Shown here: positions 1-11,613 of the stretch, piece after piece
Position numbering within the stretch: position 1 is the stretch's first letter
How the letters are laid out: each line of letters begins with the position of its first letter
NCBI GenBank assembly: GCA_024760905.1
Contig: CM045731.1
Coordinates: 24,306,501 to 24,370,500 of the forward strand
Reading direction: 5' to 3'
Source of the DNA: Plotosus lineatus
Taxonomy: Eukaryota; Chordata; Actinopteri; Siluriformes; Plotosidae
Length of the DNA: 64,000 nt
Position numbers and translations under genes: made by a program
The notes under the pieces: generated by a model
Database searches by the model: none
The model's input: only the letters and a program-made list of their open reading frames with translations
What the model was told of the DNA's origin: nothing

Positions 1-49
1 ATTCACTTATTCTTTTGTGAAACTGTTTAATCTTAACAGATTGGTGGTG

Positions 50-300
50 GTTTCTCAGCTGACTGTCGGTAAGGGTGGAGTCCACTCTAAACATCCTGCA
101 AGTCCAACACAAGGCCTGAAACCCACACAATGGTTCAAATTCAAACTCACACCCAGGCGAAATCTGGAACAGCCAATTCGCCTTGGACTGTGGGAGGAAA
201 CCGAAACACTTGGAGGAAGCCCGTGCAAGTACAGAGAAAACAAAAAAGTCAAATTCCACATAGAATTGGCCTCAGTGAGCCTGGAGCTCGAAGCCGAGAA
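50..300 (-). repeat. SINE-1 copy, antisense
   Basis: The reverse complement reads as the body of the commonest SINE in this window: a stretch equivalent to TTGCACGGGCTTCC, a TTTCCTCCCACAGTCC block, and a 3' part matching AGTGGACTCCACCC. The same order is seen in the best copy at 54612-54960. The tRNA-like head is missing or mutated here. It has no coding potential. Confidence 0.7.
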
Positions 301-390
301 TGTCTTTTTATTTATTTATTTATTTTCCAAGTACTGTATTTTCCCAATGGAAAATTTTGCCTCTGCATTTAACCCATCCAGAGAGAGCAC

Positions 391-620
391 ACACACACAC
401 ACACACACGTGAACAGTGGGATCTACACACAGTTGGGTGTTAGGAGCCTTTTCCTCAAGGGCACTTCAGTCATGAAGGTGGAGGAAGGAAAAGAGCAGCT
501 CACTCCACCACCACCACATATTTTTCGTGCACATTTGGTAATCGAACCAGTGACCTTTCAGTTCTAAAATGGCTTCTCTAACAACGAGGCTAAAGCTGAA
601 AGCCGTCTTTCGCAATCAAA
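391..620 (-). repeat. SINE-5 copy with (CA)n end
   Basis: A short CA run (391-408) is followed by a block whose reverse complement contains a tRNA B-box-like GGTTCGATTACC and then the sequence also found at 26330-26500 and 31890-32040 (a GTGTGGTGGTGATGGAG-like stretch, then CACCCAACTGTGTGTG). I call it a tRNA-headed SINE family from the B box and the repetition. From about 620 to 850 I see nothing recognisable. Confidence 0.55.
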
Positions 621-849
621 ATATTAGGTGTAATTTGTGTCTCTGTCATTCACCAGGCTTGCTCTACTGCTTCTTCTACTCTGCAGAAATGGTGTCTGTT
701 GATGCTTTCGCACCTCATTCTGCCCCTGGCTCTGCCACTTCGCCAATTGGCTATGCTTTTTTTCATGGTTACAAAATGAAAGTTAATGACACAGTGTATA
801 TAATGTGGTGATATTTGTGGTCAAAAGTACATGTAAGAATTAGTAGGTA

Positions 850-1165
850 GGTAAAGTTTGTTGGCTCATCAGGCTGGTGCTTCCCTCCGGTTTCCGAAGC
901 ATGAAGAGACTAGGAGTTCAACTCCTCCAGGATGGGATGCTGGTCCATCGCAGGTTACCTTTCATGATATTTTTACTGGTACCCATTTATACTGCTGGGT
1001 GAACAGAGGCACACTTGTGGTGTTTCTGCCCCTTGGTAAGGGTGGTGTCAGGCAGGGCATCCGATGTAAAAACCTATGTCAAATCAAATATGCGATCATC
1101 AATATGACTTCCATAAAGATGGAGGCAGATGATTCACAGTGGCAACCCCTGAAAGGGAACCGCTT
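850..1165 (+). repeat. SINE-3 copy fused to an RTE-derived end
   Basis: The first part (850-1035) is the reverse of the block at 19072-19380 (CTCATCAGGC, GGATGCTGGTCCATCGCAGG, GTACCCATTTAT). The last part (about 1043-1165) is the RTE-derived end also seen in SINE-2: GGCATCCGATGTAAAAACC followed by a degenerate CAGTGGCAACCCCTGAAAGG. Two repeats therefore abut here. A CT microsatellite follows at 1211-1237. Confidence 0.55.
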
Positions 1166-1257
1166 ATTATGGTCTGTGTTGGGAGAGACTCTGATTTTGG
1201 TGGCTTTTAAGTCTCTCTCTATCTCTCTCTCTCTCTCCCCCTATGCACTGCAGGCGC

Positions 1258-1614
1258 TGTCTCACGGGCATGCTGGGGCATGGCTGTCTCACACAGGCAG
1301 AGTCCGGAGCACACACCCAGCCATCACGGGGCTACAAAGACGAGAAGTGTGCTCCTCCTGGCACTAGAAGATTGTCCCTTTTTATGATTCCGTTTCCCCG
1401 TGATCTCTCTGGCTCCTGGGTCTCAGCTCCGTGCTCGACCAGTTCCCGCTCCGAAGTTTCACTTAGTTTTTGGTTTTCGTGTTTTCTCCTCATCTCTACG
1501 GTGACCACAATTTTCCCGTGCTCTAGTGCCTTCCCTATAAACAATAAACCTCATCCGTTTAATAGTACTCTGTCTCCTGCATTTTTGGGTCTGATTGAAT
1601 GTTCCTGGTGTCAC
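1258..1614 (+). repeat. Candidate 5' LTR of the gypsy element
   Basis: The block lies directly upstream of gag. It starts with a TG-rich motif (TGTCTCACGG), carries an AATAAA near 1538 and ends near TGTCACA just before the gag-like reading frame. I see no second copy downstream because the element is cut off in integrase, so the LTR limits are inferred from position only. Confidence 0.4.
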
Positions 1615-2429
1615 AGAATCTTCAAGGCTTGTACCCAGTGGAGACCATCCAACTCCAGCAGGCATTGTCCCACCATGGACTCTTGTTGGGACATCATGAC
1701 GCCACTCTGTACCAAATTGTGTACAGCCTCCAGAGATTGACCACCAGCATGGTGCAGCTCGGCGGAAGGATGGACGACATCGCCACCCAACTCACCACCA
1801 TGACCCCACCCAGTGATCCTTCACTCTCCGCACCAGCAGCATCGCCAACCCTCTTCACCACACCCTGAGAGCCACTCATTCCCTCGCCAGTGAGGTATTG
1901 AGGCACGATTGGCACATGTGCTGAGTTCCTCCACCAGTGCTCGCTGGTCTTCAGTCAGCAGTCACTCACGCACACCACCAACCATGCCAAGACCGCATTT
2001 GTGATGAGCCTGCTCACAGATCAAGCCTTATCCTGGGCACTAGCAGTTGCCACCCATACCCTGGAGTTATGCTCATACTACTATCTGTTCCTGCTGGAGA
2101 TGAAGAGAGTCTTTGATCATCCGGTGAAAGGGGAGGAGGCGAACAGCCAGCTGTCGAGAATCCATCAAGGCTCACAGTCAGTATCCAAATATGCTATCAG
2201 ATCCCGAATCCTCACTGTAGAGAGCAGCTGGAATGACCCCGCACTCTGGGGGGCCTTCCTGCAGGGTCTGAATGAGAGACTGAAGGACGAGCTAGCAACA
2301 CGAGATGAGACAGCAACCCTTGAGGATCTGATGTCTTTGGCTACGAGGCTGGACAACAGGCTAAGAGAGAGTGAACGATCTCGGGAAGAGCAGTTTAGCC
2401 CTGTCTTCCCACCCCCGAGTACCCCGTGA
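1599..2429 (+). pseudogene. gypsy gag (capsid) remnant
   Basis: Two reading frames cover gag. 1599-1868 gives an N-terminal segment with QLQQALSHHG and a proline/threonine-rich end. 2001-2429 gives the capsid core with MKRVFDHPVKGEEA, SSWNDPALWGAFLQGLNERLKDEL and LEDLMSLATRLDNRLRE, all hallmarks of fish gypsy/sushi gag. The ~130 bp between them is out of frame, so gag is interrupted. Gag normally forms the particle that packages the element RNA. Here it is a fossil. Confidence 0.8.
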
Positions 2430-2836
2430 GGCCCAACGCTGCCTCACCTCGAAACTCCTTGCACTTCTCCCCTCTGACGGAAAACAACTCCCACAAGCCC
2501 ATGCAGCTGGGCCGCACCAGGCTGACGTCAGAGGAAAGCCATCGGTGGCTGGATAATCGTCTCTGCATTTACTGCGCGGAAAAGTGGCATTACTTCACCT
2601 GGTGCCCAGTGAGGCTAGATCCGGCTGCCAGAAGACAAACAGCGGTGAAAGAACCATCCAAGACACCTGGGAAGTGCCTGCTTGTTCAAAGTATGCTGCA
2701 CTCTGCACAACATACCTACTCAGTCAATGTATTTATCAACTCAGGCGCCAACATTGACTCTGGGATGGTTGAGCTCCATGACCTATGCATATACAAACTT
2801 GAAACCCCCAAAGAGGTGGTAGCCATTGACGGCTGA
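2426..2836 (+). pseudogene. gypsy nucleocapsid knuckle and protease remnant
   Basis: The frame contains a CCHC knuckle (CIYCAEKWHYFTWC, spacing C-x2-C-x4-H-x4-C) and then an aspartic protease start in which the usual D-S/T-G triad reads N-S-G (INSGANIDSG). Loss of the catalytic aspartate means the protease would be dead even if translated. The frame closes at a stop at 2836. The next ~400 bp keep protease-like fragments in shifted frames. Confidence 0.7.
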
Positions 2837-3255
2837 CTCATCTCTCGCATCACTCACAAGAAGAAGCCTGTCAAGCTCAGTCATGAGTGTTTAGAGCTGC
2901 TCGTCCTCTCTGCCCCATCACTCCCCTGGTGTTGGGGTGGCCGTGGCTGCAGACTCATAACCCCCACATTGACTGGTGCACGCTCACCATATGATGCAGC
3001 TGGCGTGATTACTGCTTCCAACACTGCCTACTAGCTAGTGTACCCCAGTCCCTCCAGCCCAAGTTTCATAAAACCCCAGTCGAGCTGTGAGATATGGATT
3101 AGATAGAATACCACGACTTAAAAGAGGCATTCAATAAGGACCGGGCCCGTTCGCTACTGCCGCATGTACCATACGATAGCACCATTGAATTACTCCCGGG
3201 TTCCACACTCCCTTCTTAGTGACTCTATAACCTCTCGAAGCCTGAGAATGAAGCC

Positions 3256-3770
3256 ATGGATACTTATATAATCAAGTCGCTGGCTGCAGGTCTGATCCGG
3301 CCCTCATCGTCTCTGGTAGGAGCCGGGATTTTCTTTGTGGAGAAGAAAGACAAAACCCTGAGACCCCGCATTGATTACATCGGCCTGAACATTATCATGG
3401 TAAAGAATAAGTACCCCTCCCTCTCATTGATTCGGCCTTTACCCCGCTCCACAAGGCCACCATTTTCTCTAAGCTGGACCTCAAAAATGCTTAAAACTTA
3501 GTCCGAATTCGGGAGGGGGATGAGTGGAAGACAGCTTTTAACACGCCTTTGGGTCACTTCGAATATCTGGTCATGCCGTTCGGTCTAACCAACGCCCAGG
3601 CGGTTTTCCAAGTCTCAGTCAACAACATACTCATGGACATGATGAACCAGTTCGTGTTCGTTTACCTGGACGACATCTTGATCTTCTCCAAGGACCACGA
3701 CGAGCATCTCTGTCATGTGAGAAAAATTTTAAAGAGGCATCTACTAAAAAGATTATTGTTAAAGCCATGA
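3256..3770 (+). pseudogene. gypsy reverse transcriptase remnant
   Basis: 3256-3501 carries the N-terminal fingers ([26 protein letters not shown]). 3549-3770 carries [20 protein letters not shown] and the catalytic box [11 protein letters not shown] with both aspartates. Between the two frames a shift and stop remove the LDL aspartate region. The downstream part (3770-3868) is again shifted. Confidence 0.85.
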
Positions 3771-3867
3771 AGTGTGAGTTTCATGTTTCATCTGTCTCCT
3801 TCCTAAAGTACATCGTGGAAGAGGGGCGGATAAGACCAGATCTGGAGAAGGTGAAGGCGGTGGCAGA

Positions 3868-4880
3868 GTGGCCAGCTCCAGGTCATGGAAACAGCTGCAG
3901 AGGTTCCTGGGGTTCACCAACTTCTATCAAAGCTTCATAAGGGACTATAGCCACCTAGCAGTCCCCCTCACACAGCTGACATCGCTCAAGGTTTCCTTCA
4001 AGTGGTCCCCTAGTGCACAGATGGCGTTTGACATGCTAAAGGGAAAATTCATCAAGGCATCCGTGGTGATTCATCTGGACCCCTCACTGCTGTTCATTGT
4101 AGAAGTGGTCGCCTCGGACTCAAGGGTGGGGGCTGTCCTCTCCCAGTGCTCCCCAACAGATCAGAAATTGCACCTGTGCTCCGCCTTCTCCCATCTATTG
4201 ACCCTGGCTTAATGAAATATGACGTAAGGAACCATGAGCTGCTGGCGGTGGTCCTGGCGCTCCAAGAGTGACGGCACTGGCTATGAGGGGCATACCATCA
4301 CTCGTTGTCTAGACTGACCACAAGAATCTGTCCGGCCTCCGTGTGTCCAAGAGGATGAACTCCCATCAGGTACAATGGTCCCTCTACCTGGGGAGATTCA
4401 ATTCCGCCCTGACGTACTGCCCCGACTCACAGAACACAAAACCCGACGCACTGTCCAGACAGTTCTCCCCGGAGGAAGACACCACCACCAGGGGAAGACA
4501 CCCAGTGATCCAGTGGGGTCACTCGATAATTTTGGCCTGCCACCCCGGAGTCCACAGAACCCGCTTTCTCCTTCAACATTTCTAGTGGCTGACCATAACA
4601 GCCGACACCAGGGAGCTCGTCGGAGCTTGTACCACCTGTGCCTGGAGCAAGTCCTCCCACCGTGCACCCACAGGCCTCTTGCAACCCTTAACCATACCTC
4701 ATTGCCCCTGGTCACACATTTCCATGAACTTAATCACTGGTTAACATCCGTCTGTGGGCAACACGGTCATCCTGACGGTAATAGACTGCTTTTCTAAGGC
4801 GGTCTATTTCGTCTCTCTATACAAGCTCAACCTCGGCGATGGAAACAGCTGGCCTACTGGTCCACCACATTTTACACCTT
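3868..4880 (+). pseudogene. gypsy RNase H and integrase remnant
   Basis: 3868-4212 holds the connection and RNase H start ([27 protein letters not shown]). 4343-4460 holds its end (NTKPDALSRQF). Integrase fragments follow to about 4880, including a histidine region at ACHPGVHRTRF and shifted pieces up to AMETAGLL-like sequence. Stops and frameshifts separate all of these. Sequence similarity ends abruptly near 4890, consistent with 3' truncation. 4891-5224 has nothing I recognise. Confidence 0.75.
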
Positions 4881-5225
4881 CATGAACACTGGTGTTTGTC
4901 CACTTTTTATACTGCGAGTGGATGATGTCACTAAACTGCTTGCTAGTGTGGGGTGTTTAAACTGTCACTTCTTCCAGCAGCAGTGGTCCTCTTTGGTGGA
5001 GTGTTACTAAAATAGAAGTGTGTTTAACTGTTCAGAGTAAAAGACCTGCAGAGTTTCAGTGTCTCAGACACAAGATCAAATCAGACTTGTCATGTTGTAA
5101 CTGTTAGCTCCTTCTGAAAGTTAAATTGGATGTAAATGTTGAATGTTTCAATTCCTGCCTAAACTTCATATATTTGGATTCACAACAAACTTGACCAGTA
5201 TAAAACTCTGGCTGACAATATTGTG

Positions 5226-5400
5226 GGCAGCACAGTAACATAGCGGTTAGCAAGTCTGACCCACACAGCAAGAACGTCCTGGATTCGAGTTCCAGGCTCG
5301 GGTGTGTCTGTGTGGAGTTCTTGTGCTTATGTGTGTTTGCTCTGGGTACTTCGTTTTTCGAACAAATTCCAAACACATACACACTTGGCTAATTATCTAT
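5226..5400 (+). repeat. SINE-1 head
   Basis: A tRNA-like head (AGCGGTTAGCAAG, CACAGCAAGAACGTCC, then a B-box-like GGATTCGAGTTCC) leads into GTCTGTGTGGAGTTCTTG, as in the full SINE-1 at 54612. The copy is truncated after the body. Confidence 0.7.
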
Positions 5401-5460
5401 GTGAATATACCAGTATATTTACTGACTCTCAGTGTAAGTAGGACTGTGAATTGCATATGG

Positions 5461-5645
5461 AAGGTGTAGGAGCTTAGTGGTTAATGAGATGGGTTACTAA
5501 TCCGACGGTCAGTAGTTGAATCCTCACTGTCACCACAACTGGGCACTTGAGCAAGGTCCTTAACCCTCATTTGCTCAGTTGTATGAAAATGATAATTGTA
5601 ATTCGGCCTAGATAAGATTGTCTGCCAAATACTGTGAATGTAAAA
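5461..5645 (+). repeat. SINE-4 (V-SINE-like) copy
   Basis: A tRNA-like 5' part (GAGCTTAGTGGTTAATGAG, then AGTAGTTGAATCC as the B box) is followed by CACTTGAGCAAGGTCCTTAACC and a 3' end TGTCTGCCAAATACTGTGAA. That 3' motif is the conserved tail type of fish V-SINEs as I remember it. A second copy lies at 61935-62165 in reverse. Confidence 0.65.
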
Positions 5646-5754
5646 AAGGTGTGTTTATTGCTCTACAATGGAGCTGTTCAGGGTGTACCTCACCATCATG
5701 AGTGTATTGTGTGTGTCCTCTGCATTTCATTTTTTTGCCAAGAGACATAATCCC

Positions 5755-7290
5755 TCCAGCGCATTCTAGGTCGGCCCTAGTCTCTTAGCGGTTGGATATG
5801 CCCACACCAGGGATGTGTTCGGACAGCATTCTAACCTGATGCATGAACCACCTCACCTAGTTCCTCTCAACACGGAGAAGCAGCGGTTCAACTTCAAGCT
5901 CCTCCTGGATGACTGAACTTCTGACCTTATCTCTAAGGGAGAGCCCCACCACTCTGTTAAGGAAGTGCATTTCAGCCACTTGTATCTGTGATCTTGTTCT
6001 TTCAGTCACTACTGAAAGTTAATCATCATAGGTGAGGTTTGGAACATAGAATTTGCGATTTGCCTGTCAATCTCCCACTCCATCATTCCCTCACCTGTGA
6101 ATAAGCCCTCTAGATATTTGAACTTCTCTACTTTGGGCACGACCTCATTTCAGACCTGGAGGGGGCATTCCATTCTTTTCCAATTGAGAACCATGAACTT
6201 GTAGATGCTGATTCTCATCTCAACCACTCCGCTCTCAGCTGTGAATCGCTCCAATAAGAGATGGAGTTCCCAGATTGATGAAAGCAAAAGGAGAACATCA
6301 TCCACAAAAAGTAGAGACAAGATCCTATGCCCACCAATCCTGAACCCCTCAAGGCCACAGCTGTGCCTAGAAATTCTGTCCATAAAAATTCTGCACAGAT
6401 TCATTGATTAAAGACAGCCATGGCAGCCTCAAACCATCACTGGGAACAAATTCAACCTATTGTCTCCAATGTGGGCAAAATTTTGGCTCCAGTGACTTAG
6501 AGACCATATCTCCCATAACAATGTGTCCAAGAGATCGTACTCATGGATCATGCCCCATAAGCCTGAAGGACGAAGTCAAACGCTTTCTGAAAATGCACAT
6601 AAGGCATTGATTCAGGGAAACTCATATCCCCCCTCCAGGAACCTGTAGTCCAGGAGTGTCAAACTCATGCCACAAAGGGCCATGTGGCTGCAGATTTTTG
6701 TTTCAACCAAGCAGCAGCACACCTGATAGCTCATTAAATTAACTGATTTGAGTCTTCAGGCAGTTGATTTGTCAATATTTGTGCTCTGTACAGAGGCTGA
6801 CCAATCAACTGCCTGAAGACTCAAATCACTTGATTAAATGAGCCGAGTCAGGTATGCTGCTGCTTGGTTGAAACAAAAACCTGCAGCCATTTGCGGCATG
6901 AGTTGCCTGCTGTAGAGTATATAGAGCTGGCCGTGAGTGCCGCGACCAGAATGAAAACCACTTTATTCCTTTCGAATCCAAAATTGAACCATTTGGTCAG
7001 ATTCTCCCCTCCAGTACTGGTACATAGACGTTCCTGAGTAAGCTAAGGAGTGTATATATACTACCACTCTGGTTTGCCAATCCAGAGGTATGGCCCCAGA
7101 CGACAAACGATGCTGCAGAGACGTGTCCATAACGACAGTCCTACATCATCCAGAGCACTAAGATATTCAGGGTGGAATCCACCCCAAGAACATGAGCACT
7201 CAGGACATTTTAGACTACCTTGGTGACCTCAGCCAGAATGATGGGTGGACCCACACCCAAATCCCAAGGGTCTTCCTCCATGGACCACCC
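5755..7290 (-). pseudogene. LINE-2 copy a (non-LTR retrotransposon, RT and C-terminal part)
   Basis: On the minus strand this is a decayed non-LTR element of the CR1/L2/Jockey-like group. The clearest stretch (6150-6404) translates with IFMDRISRHSCG, a FADD-type box reading LLFVDDVLLLL, and WKRMECPLQV. Further pieces match the C-terminal arm seen at 59920-60276. Stops and shifts occur throughout. A foldback MITE is inserted at 6651-6909. I cannot assign the clade with certainty. Confidence 0.75.
6651..6909. mobile_element. 259 bp foldback hAT-type MITE
   Basis: The two halves are near-complete inverted repeats: the left half runs CAGGAGTGTCAAACTCATGCC through GTTTCAACCAAGCAGCAGC to GTCTTCAGGCAGTTGATT, and the right half is its reverse complement. 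It is flanked by 8 bp copies CTGTAGTC (6643-6650) and CTGTAGAG (6910-6917). CAG ends and 8 bp duplications are hAT traits. It interrupts LINE-2 copy a. Confidence 0.85.
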
Positions 7291-7320
7291 ACACCCCCTT
7301 TTAATTTTTATGAGTGAGAA

Positions 7321-7690
7321 AGTAAAACTTGTGGTCCGTATGTCTGGCTCACAGCACCATGTTCTGAGGTTCTAGTCCCGGGCTAGGTGTTTGTGGAGTT
7401 TGCATTGTTTTATCAGTCCTGCATGGATTATGGACTTCATCCAGGTACTTTAGATTTCCTCCCAAAGGCAGAGTACATCCTGGACAGCTCGCCAGACCAT
7501 CGCAGGGCAGAAACATGCTGACCGGGCTGCAGTTCCTCTTGTTAAAAGTCAGCAATGGTTCTACATGAACCTTTCACCACAGACTGTGAGAGACATGGCC
7601 GGCCTTTGATAACTCAGTCAGTTGCCCTGGGGGGACAGTTGCAACCTGCTGAGAGTGGGGTTTGAACCCCCAACCTTTAGGTACCACAAT
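7321..7690. repeat. SINE-1 (+) followed by a SINE-2 fragment (-)
   Basis: 7321-7545 has the SINE-1 body on the plus strand (GTCTGGCTCACAGCACC, TTTGTGGAGTTTGCATTG) and its CCTGGACAGCTCGCC stretch. 7545-7690 is reversed SINE-2 (TCAGCAATGGTTCT, GTGAGAGACATGGCCGG, and a B box read backwards as TTTGAACCCCCAACC). Confidence 0.6.
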
Positions 7691-7694
7691 TTAA

Positions 7695-8598
7695 TTAAAA
7701 TACTGCACTATTAAGTGTGAAATGAAGATTATTTATCCATCATTTATTTATTTTTGATCTGCGTCACACTAATTTTGTGCAAATCTCAGCCAACTCTGTG
7801 CGAGGGCGGGTAAACCTGGAATAGCTCGCCAGGCCACCATAGAGCGGAAATAGTAATTGCAAAATTTGAAATGGCTCCCAAGTGGCGCATCGACAGGGTG
7901 CACGACTATCAACTCAGTGATCACAGTCCAAATCTGAACTGATGCCACAGATATTCATGACCGGGGGTCCATGTGAGCGTCACGAGAGAGAGGGATGGCA
8001 TACGCTCACTTCCTTGTCACTCTCATCATTCACCAGCCAGTCATGGGCGTCTGTGAGTTCATTTGTACATGGGGTAGATAGGGCTTTCCCTCAGCGTGTG
8101 TTAGGCCTCTCCTAAATACACGTGCAACACAGTTTGAAAAGAGGTGGGTGGAGGCATCACATGTCACGGAGGAGTCATGGGCTTACTTACACCTATCCAT
8201 GGTTGGTAGTAATTGTGTGATAGGGAAAGGCAACACTTGAAGGGTGGGAATTGGATATGATGAAAATTAAGCGAGAAAATGGGAGTGAAGCTGATTTTTT
8301 AAATGTAACATGATTTGCAAGAACAATTTGTAAATAGCAACAAATATACAATATTTTCAGATTGACTTCTAGAAGAATGATCGAATACACATGTAAACAT
8401 TACACGGACTGAAACTGGTCCTGATTAAGTGTATAATCTGATTATACAAATTATTACAGGGGATGAAATCCAAATTATCATGTGGAATATGAATAAACTG
8501 AACTATTCAGAAAACATGGTTCTGGAAAAAGAGAGAGGATCGAGTGGTCCAGTGAGGACGAGCAGGAATTCTAGTAACAAATAAAATTTCAGAACACA
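7695..8598. repeat. Duplicated 3' flank of receptor gene I
   Basis: This non-coding segment matches 40395-41045 downstream of gene II along most of its length (CACAATTTAATTAAAATAC, GGCCACCATAG, GCGGAAATAGTAATT, ACATGGT, GTCCAGTGAGGAC), and part of it matches 49240-49460. It is evidence of tandem duplication of the receptor locus. No gene is visible in it. Confidence 0.75.
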
Positions 8599-9666
8599 AA
8601 AAGCATATGACAGGGTGCCAAGAGAAGAACTGTGGTATTGCATGAGGAAGTCTGGAGTGGCAGAGAAGTATGTTAGAGTGGTGCAGGACATGTATGAGAG
8701 ATGTAAGACAGCAGTGAGGTGTGCTGTCGGTGTGACCGACGAATTCAAGGTGGAGGTGGGACTGCATCAAGGGTCAGCTCTGAGCCCCTTCTTGTTTGCT
8801 ATGGTGATAGACAGGCTGACAGACGAGGTGAGACAAGAATCTCCATGGACTATGATGTTTGCAGATGACATCGTGATCTGTAGTGAGAGCAGAGAACAAG
8901 TGCAGGAAAATCTAGCGAGGTGGAGGTATGCCCTGGAAAGGAGAGGAATGAAGGTTAGCCTCAGAAAATCAGAATACATGTGTGTGAATGAGAAGGACCC
9001 AGGAGGAACGGTGATGTTACAGGGAGCAGAGATAACGAAGGTGGAGGATTTTAAGTACTTAGGCTGAACAATCCAGAGCAATGGAGAGTGTGGAAAAGAG
9101 GTGAAGAAACGTGTGCAGGCAGGCTGGAATGGTTGGAGAAAAGTGCCCGGTGTGATGTGCGATAGGAGAGTGTCAGCAAGAATGAAGAGAAAAGTGTACA
9201 AGACGGTGGTGAGGCCAGCGATGTTGTATGGATTAGAAACAGTGGCGCTGAAGAAAAGGCAGGAGGCAGAGCTGGAGGTAGCGGAGATGAAAATGTTGAT
9301 GTTCTCTCTGGGAGTAACGAGGATGGATAGGATCAGAAATTAGTATATCAGAGGGACAGCCCACGTAAGATGTTTTGGAGACAAAGCCAGAGAGGCTAGA
9401 TTGAGATGGTTTGGACATGTACAGAGGAGGGATAGTGAGTATATTGGCAGTAGGATGCTGAGGTTGGAACTACCAGGCAGAAGGCCTCGAGGAAGACCAA
9501 AGAAGAGATTTATGGATGTGGTGAAGGAAGACATGAAGGTCCTTGGAGTCAGAAAAGAAGATGCGGAGGACAGGGTGAGGTGGAGGCGGATGATTTGCTG
9601 TGGCGACCCCTGAAGGGAGCAGCCGAAAGTAAAAGAAGAAGAAGAAGAAGAAGAAGAAGAAGAAGA
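8599..9666 (+). pseudogene. RTE-clade LINE copy 1, 5'-truncated
   Basis: The reading frame starting in the RT palm (AYDRVPREELWYCM) runs through MMFADDIVICS, LHQGSALSPFLFAM and the C-terminal arm RLRWFGHVQRRDSEY to CCGDP. It stays in one frame but is broken by a TGA at 9065-9067 and a TAG at 9341-9343. The element ends in TGGCGACCCCTGAAGGGAGC and an (AAG)n tail, as RTE elements do. Insertion interrupts the gene I 3' flank, whose next bases resume at 9667. Confidence 0.9.
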
Positions 9667-9697
9667 AAATCTGCTGCTTACACTGGACTGTAGCAGT

Positions 9698-11163
9698 AAT
9701 GCAGCCGTGAGGATGGGCACAAGTGTCCATCCTCACACCGGTCCCAAGCCTGGATAAATGCAGAGGGTTGCAACAGGAAGTGCATTCGGCGTAAAACTTT
9801 GCCAAAATACACTATGCAAACTGCCAATACTAATTTCATACAGGATCGGTTGAGGCCCGGGTTAACAACGACCGCCATCAGTGTTGTCAACCAACAGGGT
9901 GCTGGTGGAAATTGGACTACTGTTGGCCGAAGAAGGAGAGGCGGGAGGCATGTCCATAAGCAGAGAGAGAAGAGGAAAGGCATAAGTCTAGGACTGAGAG
10001 TAAGGACTTTGAATGTTGGAACTATGGCAGGAAAAGGTAGAGAGCTGGTTGACATGATGCAGAGGAGAAAGGTGGACATACTGTGTGTTCAGGAGACCAG
10101 ATGGAAAGGTAGCAAGGCTAGAAGCATAGCAGCAGGGTTTAAGCTGTTTTATCATGGTGTGGATGGGAAGAGAAATGAAATAGAACTCATCTTGAAGGAG
10201 GGGTTGGTCAGGAATGTTCTAGAAGTGAAAAGAGTGTCAGCCATCGTGATGAGTCTCGAGTTAGAAATTGAAGGTGTGATGTTCAATGTTGTTAGTGCTT
10301 ATGCCCCACAGGCAGGGTGTGAGCTAGAAGAGAAGGAGAGATTCTGGATTCAGTAGATGAAGTGATGCAGAGTACTCCCAGAGGTGAAAGAGTGGTCATT
10401 GGTGCAGACTTCAATGGGCATGCTGGTGCAGGCAAAAGCGGGGACAAGGAAGTGATGGGCAGGTTTGGTATCTAGGACAGGAACACAGAAGGACAGATGT
10501 TGATAGATTTTGCAAAAAGGATGGAAATGGATGTGGTGAATACTTTCTTCCAGAAGAGACAGAGCATAGGGTGACTTATAAAAGTGGAGGTAGGAGCACA
10601 CAGGTAGACAACATCTTGTGAAGGCAATGTAATTTGAAGGAAGTCAGGGACTGAAAAGTAGTAATGGGTGAGAGTGTTGCCAAACAGCACAGGATGGTGG
10701 TGTGCAGGATGATGCTGATGGTGAGGAAGGTGAAGAAGGCAAAGGCAGAACCAAAGACAAAGTGGTGGAAGCTGAAAAAGGAAGAGTGTCATGTTGTCTT
10801 CAAGGAGGAGTTGAAACGGGCTTTGGGTGATCAGGAAGTGCTTCCAGATGACTGGACAACTACAGCTAATGTGATCAGGGAGACAGGTAGGAGAATACTT
10901 GGTGTGTCATCTGGAAGGAAAGTAGATAAGGAGACTTGGTGGTGGAATGAGGAAGTGCAGGATGCCGGAGGAATGGAGGAGAAATGTGATGTTGCCCATT
11001 TTTAAGAACAAAGGAGACGTGCAGAGTTGTGGCAACTACAGAGGGATAAAGTTGATGAGCCATAGGATGAAGTTATGGGAAAGAATAGTGGAAACTAGAC
11101 TAAGGACAGAGGTCAGCATATGTGAACAACAGTTTGGTTTCATGCCAAGAAAGAGCACCACAT
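9698..11163 (+). pseudogene. RTE copy 2, with 5' end, internally deleted and 3'-truncated
   Basis: It begins with the RTE 5' end (AATGCAGCCGTGAGG) and encodes the apurinic-type endonuclease: LNVGTMAGKGRELVDMMQ, VQETRWKG and VSAYAPQAGCE. A stop follows at 10356, and shifted fragments (10370-10620) hold the rest. At about 10966 the sequence jumps from the linker (WWWNEEVQ) to the RT region (PEEWRRN), losing roughly 0.55 kb compared with copies 4 and 5. It ends at FGFMPRKSTT. Confidence 0.85.
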
Positions 11164-11569
11164 ACTGCTCCAGAACCCAACTGAGACCCTTCTGAGATCC
11201 ACTGCAGCTCTGACGGTCTGGGCTGTTCATCAGGAGTGTAAGATGTAATGTTCATCACAAGTGTGTGATTGTTGCTGATGATAAATGTGTATCTGTTGTA
11301 TTCTGTTGATGTTCATCTCTACTGCAGACTCACGGTTCCATCTGCATCACCTCTGCTGTAATGAACTGTACCAGAAACTTCAGAGTCTGTCTGTCTTCCT
11401 TTCAGCTTTTTCCCTTTGTAAAATAAACAAAAGAATAAAATTTAGACTTTATTATTCATAATTTCATCAAAGCAACGCATGACCGAGCAGCATGACTGAC
11501 ATCCCAGAATCAAAGCAACACAGAATACAAAATATAATATCAATATTATACTTTTACTGTGTCCAAAAC

Positions 11570-11613
<44 letters not shown>

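Larger units (their letters stand above)
1258..4890 (+). mobile_element. Decayed Ty3/gypsy LTR retrotransposon
   Basis: The order is candidate LTR, gag, zinc knuckle, protease, reverse transcriptase, RNase H, integrase, which is the Ty3/gypsy order. Wording of gag and RT (for example [32 protein letters not shown]) is typical of fish sushi-type gypsy elements. The coding region is broken by several stops and frameshifts, and the element ends inside integrase near 4890 with no 3' LTR. It cannot be autonomous. The family assignment rests on motif memory and would need a RepBase search. Confidence 0.85.

Noticed and set aside
9799..10356. 185-codon frame as a possible host nuclease gene
   Set aside because: It is the endonuclease start of RTE copy 2, confirmed by the adjacent RTE 5' end and by copies 4 and 5.
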